A stretch of DNA of 64,000 bases from Aphrophora alni (GCA_963513935.1 OY740768.1:33788216-33852215), one strand, 5' to 3'; shown: positions 12,788-25,500, numbered from the stretch's first letter. Numbers and translations are program-made. The notes: generated by a model not told the origin, from the letters alone.

Positions 12788-15700
12788 GTAACCAAAGTTT
12801 GGTCCCGGAATGTCATCATGGAAAACATACATATTAGACATCTCTATATGGTGGTATGGTATAAGTTCAGATGTACTCCTTTATTTTAAAACTCCTCTTA
12901 ATATAGTTAAACTAAGTATTATAATATATGTAGAGTAAGTATCTTTAAGTATTTAAATTAAATATTTTACATAACTAGTTATTATGTTATGGTAGGTGGG
13001 TGTTTGGGTTTTCACAAAAGTAGATTATACTGCATGTTTCCTCACTAATGGCTTAACACTCTTTCACTGTAGAACCCCACCAAGCCTTCACTCCACCTTT
13101 CACTATACCTTATCATTTTAGTTCTCAGCTGTTCACCACACAATTATAGATTGACAGTTTTTAGAATATAATATAACCTTCTATTTTTTAGTATTATTCC
13201 TAAAAGGAATAAAGTACTAAAATATTTTTCCTTATAAAATAATATTTCAAGGAATATTAAAATATGAAAGTAATTTCGTGGTATGCAACTCAAAGTTAGT
13301 TACAAAAAAAATAGTTAACACTATCCTATTTTTTTATATATATGAAAATGTTCTTTATAATTCATTCATTTTCTGTTACCGAAAATAATTGTTATATTGT
13401 TAAGAATTGTTTTATTATACATTTCATTCATAGGAGGTTATTTTAAGTTCACTTTGTTTTATTAAAATGAAGCAAAAATTTCCCACTCATTAAACGGTGA
13501 CATTTTAAATTTGTAGTAACATATTGGTTGTATTTATAAAGAACTTCTTGTAAATATATGTATGATAATTGCATATTCCAAATTCTTCTACCCAATTTAT
13601 TAAACATTTTTAAAATGACAATTTGAGCTAAAGATAAATAGTTGTGAGAAAAATGTTTATAATTATCTACTTTTCTATGATGTAAATTAGAACTAATAAA
13701 ACATAATTAAAATGGTTTCTTATTGAATGTTCATTAATATAATAACCACTTATACAATAAACAATTGTAATGAAAGCTAAACTAACCTTGTTAAAAGATG
13801 AGCTATTTTCAACATAAAAATTAATTCCAAATTCAATTTTTCAATAATTTGATTAAAAGCTGATCTAAAATAGAGAAAAGTCGGTCCATAAAACAATTAC
13901 CAGTAATCATACTGCCTTTATATATTTTAAAGGAAACAGTATTGATGATTAAGTAATGTTTAAAAAAATGTACTAATAGTTTTTTTGTTTTTTTTAATTA
14001 GTGATGCCTAAAACTTATTTATAAAAATCATTTATCTACAATGTTTTAACAATGAAAAACATTGACTAAACTCTCTATTACTACAACATTTGTTGAAACA
14101 TTTTTCATAATGAGAGAGTTTAAACAACCTAATATTTTTTTATTTTGTAGTAAAATGTATAATACAATATTAAATTGTTTGACTTCCCTCTCTCATTATA
14201 ATCATTTTGTTGTTATTCCTTGAAGTAGTTGTGAAAGTCCATTCTTATAGTTCTAATCTATCAAACATATAATAGAAACAAATTATATACAATGTTGTTT
14301 CATTATAAGCACTAAAAACTGTCTAAACAAGTGAGTAGTGAACAGTAGGTATTGCACAGCCTGCCCTAGCCTTTGTTATTGTATGCACAGCTTCCCTGGG
14401 TTCTGTCGACTCCGCATGCACTCCAAAGGTGGCTCCCCTGTCGCCTTTATCGAGTATCAAGATGTACGCTGCGCTTCTCAGACCATGGCTGCCCTCCAAG
14501 GCTCATTCCTGCTCTCCTCTGACCGTGGAGCCATTCGTATTGAATTCGCCAAAAGCAAAATGTCCGAGGTTCGTCTCGAATTAATATTTAATTTCACTCA
14601 TAAAATTCAGAAGAACTTAAAGTAAAAAATTAAATAAAAATACTTGCCATTAAGGTGAGGAACTTATATTAGAAAAGTGTGGTAGTTTTGGTTTTATTTT
14701 TTAGTATACATTCTGTATATAAATTAATTTGTTTCATTTTTTGTTCAATTTATTAGTATTTTTTATTCATATTATTTTAGTGAACACATTACAGATTGAC
14801 TAAATATGGCGTCAAATTATCAACTCTAAATAAAAAAGTATTACCTATTTTTACAGTTGTTCTTTTAAAACTTAATTTTCAATTTTTCATTTTTATTAGT
14901 TGAATAAATAAACTATTTTTAATTTATTACAACAATATATTATTGCATTACTAAAAATATGTTTTGTATTAAAACACCCAAAATAATTTATTTAATATCA
15001 TTAATTAACCATTGTTATATATGCATTTCTAATAGTTTTTTTTTAATATTTTAGTAGGCCAACATTATAAAATAATAAAGCCCCTACTAATCAGACAAAT
15101 TACAATCTTTAAATAAATATTATAGAAAATATATGGGTTTTTAACATAATGGTTTTTTTTATAAAGACTTTAAAAAAATCACCTCTCCTATGCAGAAATA
15201 CTGCAATTTTGATATATTTGAAATATTTTGTGTTTACTACATAAGTACTAATAATGTTAATCGATGGAATAACTTTATAAAATTTCAAATAATTAAAGTC
15301 AATCAATTAAAAGTTAATTGAAAGAAAAATATTAAAGAACTAATTATATATTTTTTAAAACCATTGCTTTAATTGATTGTTGATAACCCCATAATCATCT
15401 TTTTAATAATTGTTTAAATTTTTAATGAGATTCGCAACACAAAATAAAGAAATATTTTCAAAAAGTTCGAGATCTTTACTGTAAAAACAAATCTAATTTA
15501 GTTGCACCTAACATATTAGTATGTCACACAATTCGGGAATAAGTTCCTCACCTGATAATCTTGTTTAGAGCTTTTGAAAGATTATTCCCTGACATGTTGT
15601 TTGTTATACATATAGAGACATACTATTTATGTATTTTAATAAAACTAGAACATAAATACTTTTTTTCTACAATTAATTAAAAAGAAAAAAGTACAGTTTA

Positions 15701-18700
15701 ACCCTTTATAGAAACAACACTATAGTCAATTACTGCATGCATTTCTTCTATTTCTTCTTTCTTATTTTTGTTTTATTATTTGTAAGTGCACTTAATATTA
15801 TTGATATTTCCTGTGTAACAACTACAGTACTGTTAAAATGCATAATAATTAAATCTTGCATTGCATGATATACCCTTCATTAAATGAATCTAGATTTACT
15901 AAACTCATTTTTTTTATAAAATCAGTTTTTCTACTGACATGAAACTATTTTGCAGATATCTATTTTACTATTTGATATTTTACCTATTACATATTTAGTT
16001 TTAATTTATATAGTTTTGTACTTAATTTGAATAACATTCATGATTAATATTATAAAATAAATGAAAACTTTATTAATTAGCATTTATTAATAGAATAATG
16101 TACATTGCAATTATTCTGCACGGAAGATGCAGTTTCACAAGATAAATTGTGTACTAAATTTAAACAAATATTAAGTTTTTTTTAATTAGTTCTGATCTGA
16201 CTAAATATTGTCTTATAAACATGGCCTTAACTTGGGCAATAATGTTTGAAGGTAACTTAGTTAAATTCAAAGAAGTACAAGTCATGATCCAAAAAAGGTC
16301 TGGAATTTTCCCCTCCACTTTTTGAATTTTATTCTATTTAAAACTCATTTTTATATGTCTCAAACTAAACCATTTATATGCAAATTAAACTTTAAAAGTA
16401 ATACTATGATTTAATGTACTTAACAACACTAAACTTAAAAATCTTAGTCAACCAACATTGAATTTTATTTAAATTATCATAATCAAATAAATTTATTTAT
16501 TGTATTTCTCAATTTTAAAAAAATCCCAATAATAAGAGTGGTATGACTTAAACTTTTTTTCCAATTGTTTAACATCATATTATGATGTCACATAACTACT
16601 GTAAAAATTTGGTTCACTTGTTTGCAGGTTTCAAATTTAAATTTTTTGAATATTTAGCAAATCGTACAATTTAGGGGACCTAGTACTTTACCAAATGATC
16701 TCAAATTCTAACTTAACAGTTATAAAAACATATAAGTATTAATATGAGTATTAAAACCTGTTAATAAGTCATAATTTCAAAATGTTCTGTTTTTGTGCTA
16801 TATTTTTGAAAACAATTAATATTAGATCAATCAGTGACTATTTAAATTAATTGATTCAGTTATCTATTAGTTGTAAAAATAATCAAAATGACTCGAAGAT
16901 ACGGAATTCAAAAAATATATTGTGAATTTTAATTTGGATATCTGCCATTTCTAAATAATGTATCAGGTGTCCATCCAAAATAAAATATTACAGCTTAGAA
17001 ACTCATAAAGTTCTTTTTCAATTTCCCACTCGTACACCAGCTGCCAGCTTGGGTTATCTAGGAACCTGATGACAATGTGTAGACATTGTCATAAATCAGC
17101 ATAATGCTTCAGGTAAACATGCTCCCAGGTTGTTCAACTCTATGACTTAAGCATTTTACAATAGACCTGCATTAATTGTGAAGCCTTGAGGCAAGAAGTC
17201 TGTACTCGAAAACTCCAAAACACATGACCTTCTGAGTGAAAAAAATTACTTGAATTTCGTCCCTGTTGGTGATAAAGTAAGCTTTAAATGGTTTCATGGT
17301 AGAACTGTAACAGAAAATAGAGATACTGGAGACATTATTAAATAATATTAATGGGGGGAAACCAAATTAATGGAATTAGAACATTTTTATTTTATGGTAT
17401 ACAATTATAGCAAAATGCTTAACTGGTATGCAACATTGCACTTTCTATGCTTTTATTCATATTTCGTCTTACATCTTTCATGTAATACATGTTTTATATC
17501 TTTAAAATATTTTAATACATATTAATCTAGATTAGAAAATGGTGGCATCCTCTTCCTCTTTTCCGATCTATTTGTGATTGTGAATTCATTATCAAATAAA
17601 TAAAAATAAAATTTATTGATATATGACACATCATTGATTAACAGCAAATAATTTAGCGATTAAACAATAATCATCTGTACCTATAACTGAACTCTCGTCG
17701 GCTCTTATTGATGATGTGTTTGTTATTAATGACATAGTTCTTTTATAAAAAATAACTTAGTAAAAGGGACAAAATTTTAACGAGTGTTCATAAATGTGAT
17801 TACGGTTAAGGGATCCCTTAAATATAAAAGAACAGTTAAGTGTTCCTTATTGAAGTGTTTCATTAAGATCTGTTAAGGAAGTCCTAAGGAACATTCATAA
17901 ATAGGGCCTGTAATTTGATCCCCAAACTTAAAAAATCAACATTTTATTCCTGTTATACACAATACAGAAACCAATCGGTATGTCGCTGGTATCATCTTGC
18001 ATTTTATAGTTTGTTACCTATTTATTTACCTTCCATATGCACATTGCAATTTTTCTGCATGGAAGAATGCACTGTCACAAAATAAATTGTGTACTAAAAA
18101 TAAATATTATTTATAAAAGTAATATTAATATTTCTAAATTAAATTAAGGCTAATAAAACTAGCTTCACTGTATTCAGTTTCTGTTTTTAATATTTAAATT
18201 TTAACAAGAAAGGACTATGAGTAACACTATTTGTAGATCAAAAATTACTAAAACAATTTTGCAAAACCAACTACAATTATAATTTAATTAAAATAATGTT
18301 TTAAGTTATTGATGAGTGGCAAATTCTACTTTAAAAAAAGCATATGAAATCAATATCCTGTATTTTTGTGATAAATAGTACAAATATGTAAATAACACAT
18401 TTATTATTAGTGAATTGGTTATTAATACACATAGGTGTAGAAAGAAAGATGCACTATTTTTATAGTTTTCTTCAGGATCAACTGAAAATATATAAATTGT
18501 CTTTAAGTGTTTTTAGTATCACATTGAAATAATTTCCTCATTTTTATTTTAAAAAATTATTAGGTTTTTTATCACGCCAACTGTAAATATTTATATAAAT
18601 AATTAATCTTCCAATTAGCATAATGTTAAGTGTTTGAAGAATCAGTTCATTAATAAACTGTATAATAAGTATGAACAATCGGTTCATTAATAAACTATGA

Positions 18701-20796
18701 GTGATGTGAATGAACAATCAGCCATCTAATAAAGTAATTATAATATGAAGTAATATGAACTAATTGTAATTACATCAATCCTCTAATGAATTATATAAGA
18801 TATGAATGAACAATCAGTCTGTTTATAAAAAATTAATAATATGAAAGAACAATTGGTTCTCTAATAAAATGTGCATTATATAAATGAACAACCTGTACCT
18901 TATGTAAAATATGCATAATACGAATAAAGAATCAGTCCTATAAAAAACAATGCAAAATATAAAGTAACAATTCTTCCTCTAATACACTATAAATAATATT
19001 AATGTGCAATCTATCCTTTGATAAATTATTATGCTTAATATGAATGAACAAGCAGTCCTCTAATGTAATAAATATGAATAATCAGATCTTTAATAAACCA
19101 TGTGTAATGAATTCTGTAATAAATTATTTGTAATAAGTTCTTTAATAAATTGTTTATATTAAGGTCTCGAATAAACCATTTGTAAAAGGTCACCTGTTAA
19201 ACCATAAATCCTCTAATAAACTTTTTTATAATAAATCCTCTAACAAATCATTTATAATAAGTCCTCTAATAAACCGTTTCTAATAAGTCCTCTAATAAAC
19301 CGTTTATAATAAAACCTCTAATAAATTATTTGTAATAAGTTCTGCATTAAAAGCAATTTGTAATAAGTCCTCTAAGAAATCATGTTTAATAAGTTCTCTA
19401 GTAAACCATTTTAATAAACCATGGACACTGTATAATAGTATTAAAATAAGACAGGTAGTCATGTAACTTTAACAAAATAACAATGGCACAGAAATATTTA
19501 CAAATAGATTAAAATGAAGTAATTGATGTTATTGATATCACAATCTTATTCAATTCAAATTAAGTTAAAATTTATTACATATTTTTTTAATATATGTAAA
19601 TCAAAACTGAAATAAATAGATGTGTTTTTGAGGTATAATATAGAAATCATCAAACATTCACTCTCTTCATGAGACGATTATCATATTGGTAGATATTTTA
19701 TATTATATTTTAAGACTAATATGTTAAAAACTTATATTGAATTAAAAAATTAAGTTTAGGCTATTTATTTTTGTAAAGTTTTTTTTTCAATTCTATAAAT
19801 TGTTCCCACAACTGTTTTTTCATCATTGTGGTATATTTAAATGACAGTCAATGTCCTCAATTGTTTACAGAGTCAACTATTTAACATCAACAAAAGAAAG
19901 TACTGGTATTTTTGTATATTATCTTAATTATTTACTATTTACTAAGATATCAATTACCTTGTTTCTTTTCTCAATATCCAATATAAGAGAGATACACACT
20001 ACCCATGACTTTTTTTAAGTATTACTGAATTTTGATGTTAGTTTTTGTCTACATTTTCTGTAAAGTAAATATAGTCAGTTGTAGCAAGCTTCACATTATT
20101 TTGGAATTGTTAGTTATAAATTCTGGAAGAAACGTACCTAGTCCCTTTCTCCGCTATCTTCTTCCAGATATTCAAAATTTTGTTTTGCCCTTAAACACAT
20201 TATTGTGCAATAAAAGTTCATATAGCTAGTCTCTGTTACTTTTAACCATATAAAACAATATAAACCAAAATTTCCAACAACTTCATACAGTAATAATAAT
20301 TTAAAACACAGATGATGTACAGATTATGCAACCTTGCCAACTTCTCAATACAGTGTTACTCTCTAGTATGGACAGTCTTTAAATATATTTTCAATAGAAT
20401 AAAGTAAATTATTTTTAATAATTTCTGAAAGTTTTTAACTCAATCCCAACATAATACTTGGAAAATTTAATTCAAACACATGTAAACATTGTTTTTATTT
20501 AAATGTTTAAATAACAAAAAAATAATTACACGACTTGAAGAAATAATCGAATAATGTTTTTAATATCTTTATCCTAAGTTACACATTTTTGTTTTCATTC
20601 AACTCAGATAAATGAAATCACATAGTACCACGTGAACAAGTTCTAAATAATTACTGTTACTTACTTTTTACATTTCTCTAGATATTATTATCTAAAATAT
20701 GTTTATGTTTGTTACAGGGAGCTCACCGGGGGGAAGAGAATGGACAATGTTAATTACAACTATTTACAAGCCTCTCAGGTTACAAACCATACCTGA
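1760..20796 (+). CDS. RRM RNA-binding protein, MEC-8/RBPMS-like, 3' part of gene (three exons)
   Basis: Three exons (1760-1974, 14391-14568, about 20722-20796) join with compatible phases. Exons 1 and 2 together encode one full RRM: RNP2 is LFVANL, RNP1 is SPVAFIEY, and the domain ends in RIEFAKSKM. The motif order and the ending resemble the second RRM of C. elegans MEC-8 and the fungal Whi3/Scw1 RRM; this is from memory of the families, not a search. Such proteins bind RNA and in MEC-8 regulate alternative splicing. A Pro/Ser/Ala-rich linker of about 45 residues precedes the RRM. The 5' exons, with the start codon and any first RRM, lie upstream of the window. The coding exons are much more GC-rich than their introns, which supports real coding. 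The introns are 12.4 and about 6.1 kb. An RRM protein is near certain; the orthology is less so. Confidence 0.8.
3700..4940 (-). mobile_element. Decayed non-LTR retrotransposon (RNase H-type, I/R1-like)
   Basis: On the minus strand, multi-frame fragments follow the usual LINE order: GLSVNPSKTDLVFF near 4890-4950, then the post-RT region with SPTVALEMLLNISPLDV within 4408-4608, then a long broken stretch down to about 3700. The TPTxALExLLNLPPLD-type motif is characteristic of I/R1-like LINE ORF2 downstream of the palm domain. Stops and frameshifts are frequent, so the copy is old. Neither end was located. Confidence 0.6.
5340..5405. repeat. (TG)n microsatellite with alternating CG tail
   Basis: About 29 TG dinucleotides run directly into GCGCGCGC and, after three A residues, CGCGCG. 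The whole tract is alternating purine-pyrimidine. Confidence 0.95.
5486..5724. mobile_element. Small Tc1/mariner-type MITE, 239 bp
   Basis: The left end (tacaaagtgggtcataag) and the reverse complement of the right end (tacagagtgggacataag) match over about 30 bp, and both are flanked by TA (5484-5485 and 5725-5726). The interior has no coding capacity. Confidence 0.75.
7621..7942. repeat. Imperfect direct duplication, two copies about 110 bp long
   Basis: 7621-7735 and 7835-7942 share the order ctatcaga, caactattat, gtaatgtg, gacacct/gacatct, cattct and actatgaaatgtagtt. They are separated by about 100 bp. Origin unknown. Confidence 0.6.
8381..8842. mobile_element. Probable piggyBac-type MITE, 462 bp, TTAA flanks
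   Basis: TTAA lies at 8377-8380 and 8843-8846. The left terminus is CCTTTTCGGGACTGGCAT; the reverse complement of the right terminus is CCTGTTTGGGACTAACAT. The interior near 8520-8670 reads as a short acidic peptide (LLNEGTDDEYES) ending in a stop, which could be a remnant of an acidic transposase N-terminus. That last point is weak. Confidence 0.55.
12219..12418. repeat. Long near-perfect inverted repeat (2 x 95 bp, 10-nt loop)
   Basis: Arms 12219-12313 and 12324-12418 are reverse complements with only two mismatches visible. The loop is tatgtctaat. The inner arm is GC-rich (cgccttgcggcatcatcg) and the outer arm AT-rich. No gene or clear target-site duplication was found. It could be a foldback element or an inverted duplication of a longer repeat unit. 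Confidence 0.9.
12738..12784. repeat. (TA)n microsatellite
   Basis: An uninterrupted TA run of about 23 units. The short minus-strand open frame across it (Ile-Tyr repeats) is an artefact of the repeat. Confidence 0.95.
14391..14568 (+). CDS. Exon: second half of RRM
   Basis: The acceptor (tgtatgcacag) ends at 14390. One base completes the serine begun in the previous exon, giving a seamless FSSFPGFCRLRMH. RNP1 follows as SPVAFIEY, then ALQGSFLLSSDRG and RIEFAKSKM. The donor GAG|gttcgt at 14569 is weak (T at +3). If the donor is skipped, reading continues to a stop at 14625 and adds about 19 unrelated residues, so an intron-retained or early-polyadenylated form is possible. Confidence 0.88.
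17000..17250 (-). mobile_element. Possible Tc1/mariner transposase remnant
   Basis: On the minus strand, a segment of higher complexity than its surroundings reads VMCFGVFEYRLLASRLHN followed by broken frames. This resembles the VMVFGVV block upstream of the second catalytic Asp in mariner-like transposases. No TIRs were identified. Weak evidence. Confidence 0.35.
18600..19430. repeat. Degenerate tandem repeat, unit roughly 25-36 bp
   Basis: About 830 bp is built from variants of aataagtcctctaataaacc and, in the first half, of atgaacaatcagtcctctaa. The clearest adjacent copies are around 19255-19330. Units vary in length and are heavily diverged, as expected of an old minisatellite. Confidence 0.8.
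20722..20796 (+). CDS. Probable terminal exon of the RRM gene (two possible acceptors)
   Basis: The sequence gttacagggag contains two AG acceptors four bases apart, ending at 20717 and 20721. Using the second in phase 0 gives a tail of 24 residues (starts LTGGKRMDNVN, ends VTNHT) with stop TGA at 20794-20796. Using the first gives an 11-residue tail with stop TAA ending at 20753. I prefer the longer tail because it reads like ordinary protein, but the scanning model favours the first AG. AATAAA hexamers at 20882 and 21018 could end the transcript. Confidence 0.5.
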   Translation, partial: LTGGKRMDNVNYNYLQASQVTNHT

Positions 20797-22269
20797 CAGT
20801 GGAGATCCATAGCAGAAGTTGCTACCGGCTGATCTAGCTCATTCATGGAATTTTATAATCAATTATTAAAAGAAACATATAAATAAATCCATGTATGAAT
20901 TTTCAGCCCAAAGGTAGGAGAAATTTTAACAAACCAAAGGTGCCCTAAAATTTATGCTACATAGATTTAATTATGGATCAGCGTAAGGCTATAAATTCAT
21001 TTTAAATTTTGTTTTTAAATAAACAAGAGGCCTGTACTATTTATAATTATAATGCAATTTTGTTATGTACTATACACTGTTATAGTAGTCCCAAATGTTG
21101 GATTTTTCTATAGGAATCATGGAATCTGTGTTTCTGAATATAATATAATAGACAATGTTATTGAGTGTAACTCGTATTTAAATATCGTATGCTTAACTTA
21201 AATGTGTTTGTAGATTTATAAATAATTATTAATTAATTAATTATTTTCTTTAAAACAAAAATGTTCCAATACATCTTGGATGGTATATTATATTATCTTT
21301 GGATAGTCTTTAGATTAATCTTATTAAATTATTGAAATAATGTTCAAGTAATTCAACTAGGCATTTTATAAAATTATATGGATACAAAAATATTATTTTA
21401 GACATTTTTGTTTCTAAATTTGCTGATTTTATTTATCACAAATACACACAGCACACAGCTGATTTCTCAGAAAAGTTAAAAATTGTTCTGTACAACAGAA
21501 TCAACATTTTTACTATGTAAATTTTAACTACCATTATTATATATTATATAAAGTAATTCAAAGATAATTTTACACTAAATTTTAAGCTTTAAAACTGATT
21601 TTCATTAAGTAAAATTTGCATTTCATTTTGAGAAAAGAGATTGTAAAAAAAAAATACATTTTTTTTTAATAAATAATTGACAAAATTACTGAACTAAACT
21701 TTAAAAAGTACTATATCTTGATCATTATATCTTGTTCTATTAATTATCCTTAAAAGAATTGGATTATATTAACCACTGTGAGAGTCAAGTATGAATTACC
21801 AAACCAGTTTTTCTGTAGCTATACATTAGACACACAGATTAAGTAAGCAAATAAAATTATGAATATAATTTGATAGAATTAATTAATTAATGGAATGATT
21901 AATTTTTTAATGTATACTTTTGAGAAGAAGGAAGAATGTAACAAATCATATTCGTACTTTTCCACAAGCAAATTTAATTGTCAAAATGTACAATGTTTCT
22001 TTATTATCTTGAATCTACAATTATCAATCATAATAAACCAAAGTTGTTACTATATAATAGAAAAGACAAATTAATAGACTCAATGACTTGTTATCAAGCA
22101 CTCTATTGTGCAATTGCTTTATAATAATAGATGTGGCTAAAAAAAAAATCTCATTATTCTGTTCTTACTGTCAAATCAAGACTCTCATTCAGAGTTTCTT
22201 CTCCAAATAATGAATAATAAAGACATTTTAAGAAAGTATAAAAAAATTTTACCTGGAAATTAGATTCTA

Positions 22270-22538
22270 AAAACTAAACTCTAGCGCAACAGCTCATAAA
22301 GACCATAAGTCTGCAAGATGTCTTTTCACTTGAATAATGTGTGATTAGTATATTTAAATGTCAGTCACCATTTTCTAGCATTCTCAACCTGATTTCACTA
22401 CCAATAAATTGTAGCTTCCCAATTTTCCTCACAATGCTGGGTGGTACCTTAATTGTTTGAGACCCCATGAGGATTAAATCCAAGACCTCTCACTTGTGAA
22501 GCAAAAGTGTTAACCAGTAGACAGCCGAGACAGCATGT
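22270..22538 (-). mobile_element. tRNA-Val-like SINE with 13-bp target duplication
   Basis: Read on the minus strand, the element begins with a tRNA-like head. It has a D-arm-like CTACTGGTTAACAC, an anticodon-arm-like TGCTTCACAAGTGAG (anticodon CAC, Val) and a degenerate B box GGATTTAATCC. The 13-mer aaattagattcta flanks it at 22257-22269 and 22539-22551, as expected for LINE-driven insertion. The body of about 190 bp downstream of the head is unknown. Confidence 0.65.
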
Positions 22539-25500
22539 AAATTAGATTCTAGCAAACTATTTTAGGTGTGAACTTTTATGATATCTTAAAAATAAACATA
22601 TTTGAAAAAATCTAGTTTTTTCAGTGTTTGTGCTTAGAGTTTTATAATAACCCACTATTTTAGTAATAAAATATGTTTTACAATAAGTTAAATTTCTATA
22701 GTTTTTATATTAGTATAAATAAATTTAATAAATATATATATACTGTATACTTGAATTAGAGTATTTGATTGTTTTAAAGTAGCTGCAATTCCTAGAAATG
22801 TTTTAGCTGAATCAGTCCAGTGGATACTATAAAATAGATTCTAACCATGAGAAATAATAGTTTGTTTTAATTTCAAGCAATATAGGTATCTTTTTTTGTA
22901 TATTCATAATTGATTACATTATATTTATGTAAAAGTACCATCCAAAATGTAATAGATATAATATTTGTAAGGTTTTAACTCTTACAATGCTACCAAAGTA
23001 TTTTATATTCCACAGTGTGAACCTTATTTCAAAATATACCAAAGATTATATAAGAAATAATTCATCAATGATTAAAAAATTATGTATATTCTTGGTATTA
23101 TGGCATTCTTACAGCTGTTTTAATGGGTTAACTTATTCATAAATAGCAATAATAAATCTAAAATCTAAAAGAATTTTTTCTAAATAATAACAGAATGAAA
23201 ACAAAAACCAGCGCACATATCATTACAAACTCTGGTTCGTTTTCTTCTGTTATAAAGAAAAAATTCTGCTGTGTAAATATTATTGTATTACCTTGAAAAT
23301 AAACGTACTTAAAAGTGATTATCCCCTAATGGATCTATGCTAGGCTATATTCTTTAAAAACTTGTCTGTTGAGCTTATTATATTTGTTAAAATATAGTAC
23401 ATTGATATGTAATATTTGTTTGAACAGAGTTCAATGTAATGTATAATTCTAGATAACAAAATAATCCTGTTGTAGATTTTTAGGTGAGACCATAGAGTTA
23501 GTTCTCTCTGTAAATTAGAACTCTGTCAGAAGTAGGTATGGAGGTCAGATAGTTTAATTAGTAATCCAATTTTGTTTAGTCAGTTTGGAAAATTGTCAGT
23601 TGAATATAAAATGAGAAAAATCTAAATGTGAAACATTTTCGTACACATTGATTATAATAAATAATCTTTATTTTTAAATTTTTTTTTTATGATTTTATAA
23701 ATATTTGATAGTTTTAACAACAAAAAATATATATATTATGTATGTACCTCCTCTCTTAAATACATTGTTCTTTTTTAAAAAATTAAAAATTTTGTTGCTA
23801 ACAACCAAAGAAAATATTATATACTAAAGACAGTTATTTTAAAGATTTGTTTTTATTGATTTATTTGAGCTTGTCTAGTCCAAGTTATGGTGTATACAAA
23901 ACATGAATTCAATCCAAAAAAATTAAATAATTAGGAGTGTAAAAGTCTACTCTCATAAATCATATAATAAAGTAATAAGATAAACATGGACTTCTGCAAC
24001 TCCTTTAAAATGCCAAACAAGTAAAAATTTAATTGTTAAGAATAATTGCCCTACAAATCCAAAAATATTATTTGTGAACGTATTTAATATTAACTATGAT
24101 CAGTAATAATTCTCCCTTACTGTCAAAAAAACTTTTAATTCTATATTTCTGTTCCCATTGCCAAATGAATTGATTCTGTGAAATTAAAATTTTGGATAAG
24201 TAGAAACTAGAATTGATTATTTAAATAAAAATAATTTGAGAGTCAAAATATATAAAGTTAGATTCTTGTCTTCATTACTCAGAATTATTTGTAAGACATG
24301 CATTTTATATTTTATTATTATTACTTTCATTGATTACAAAAAATAAAATAATACTAAATATGTCAAATTTATCTCAAAATATCTTGAATGATACTATCGC
24401 TAATCACTAATGCATTCAGAGAAATTATTCAAATTGATTTGTCATCAAATGATTTGATTTCGTAAATAAAACACAATATAATAAATTCACTATCAAGTGA
24501 ATTAAACATTACAACAACATAATCATGATTGTCTGATATAAACTTTTGTAATTACATATAGTATTTATTACAGTTACATTCATTTATGAACAATTACTAG
24601 TTTTGTGATTAATATTTTATACCTTGGTTTATATAAGATACTTATAAGAGTGTACTTTCTTTAAATAACATTCCGATCATTTAAAATAAATTGGACTGTG
24701 ACAGTAATTCATCTTTAGTTAGGATATATTAATATAATATTAGAGGTTTTACTATGGTAGTTGTTAATTTATATCAAATTAGCTATCCGTTCAATTGTTA
24801 ATAAAAAGCAGTTTTTATAAAATAATTTGGCTTGATCTCGCTCGGTTTACATAAAGGTACATTTGTAACCAGAAATTATCGGGACCAAGTACTGTTGATT
24901 TATTATTTATTTAAAGTGTGTATTCAAGAAAATTTTAGTACTGGTAAAAACTTGTATTATTTCATTTATGAGGGGGGGAGTCAACAAAAATCCTTGCCAG
25001 AGTGACTGTCATGTTAATGTTTTTTTTATATAAATTTGTTGTATATAATGTCGAGTAATTATTTGTTATTAATTTTATTTAAATTATTTGTATTTATATT
25101 TAAATTAATATTATTAGTTATATTCACCTTTATAATAAAATTACGTAAAACTTAGGATATCAATATGAAAATTTTCAGATTTTTTTTTTTATGTTTCTAC
25201 TACATCAATTGCTTCTAACTTTCAAGAAAATACCAAAGATTACTTATCAAAAACCAGTTATAGATTGATTACAAAGCCCTGTCGTTTGTATTGTGACATC
25301 TTTATAATGTTAACCAAATATATATTTATGGTAGTGTTAGGTTGTAGTGTAATATGCTTTGTGTGTGTATGTAAAAGTGTGATGTAAAATATAACTGTAG
25401 TTTAAGAAATTAATGTTAATTATTTGTGGTTGAACCAAGGCTTTGCTGGTGAAGTCTAAATGTTCTACTGACCTTAACCTAATCTATTCTAATATAATTT

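Larger units (their letters stand above)
1975..14390 (+). other. 12.4-kb intron inside the RRM
   Basis: This is noncoding AT-rich DNA between the two RRM half-exons. It holds a decayed LINE (about 3.7-4.9 kb), a GT microsatellite, two small TIR elements (5.5 and 8.4 kb), a duplicated segment (7.6-7.9 kb), a 200-bp palindrome (12.2 kb) and a TA microsatellite. Nothing recognisable was seen in 1975-3690, 8850-12210 or 12790-14390. Confidence 0.7.
14569..20717 (+). other. About 6.1-kb intron before the terminal RRM exon
   Basis: AT-rich intron. Besides a possible Tc1/mariner remnant near 17.0-17.25 kb and the degenerate repeat at 18.6-19.4 kb, nothing recognisable was seen. Confidence 0.6.

Noticed and set aside
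12628..12828. Minus-strand open frame with Ile-Tyr repeats
   Set aside because: It is generated by the TA microsatellite; there is no similarity outside it.
15690..15720. TTAACCCTTTATAG as a piggyBac-type end
   Set aside because: A short match in AT-rich sequence with no partner end found.
17790..17920. Possible MITE (taagggatcccttaa palindrome; two attcataaat-like ends)
   Set aside because: The repeated ends are in direct rather than inverted orientation, and no target duplication could be fixed.
22420..22538. Functional tRNA-Val gene on the minus strand
   Set aside because: The B box is degenerate (GGATTTAATCC), the acceptor stem does not close convincingly, and the unit is bracketed by insertion duplications, so it is a SINE head.
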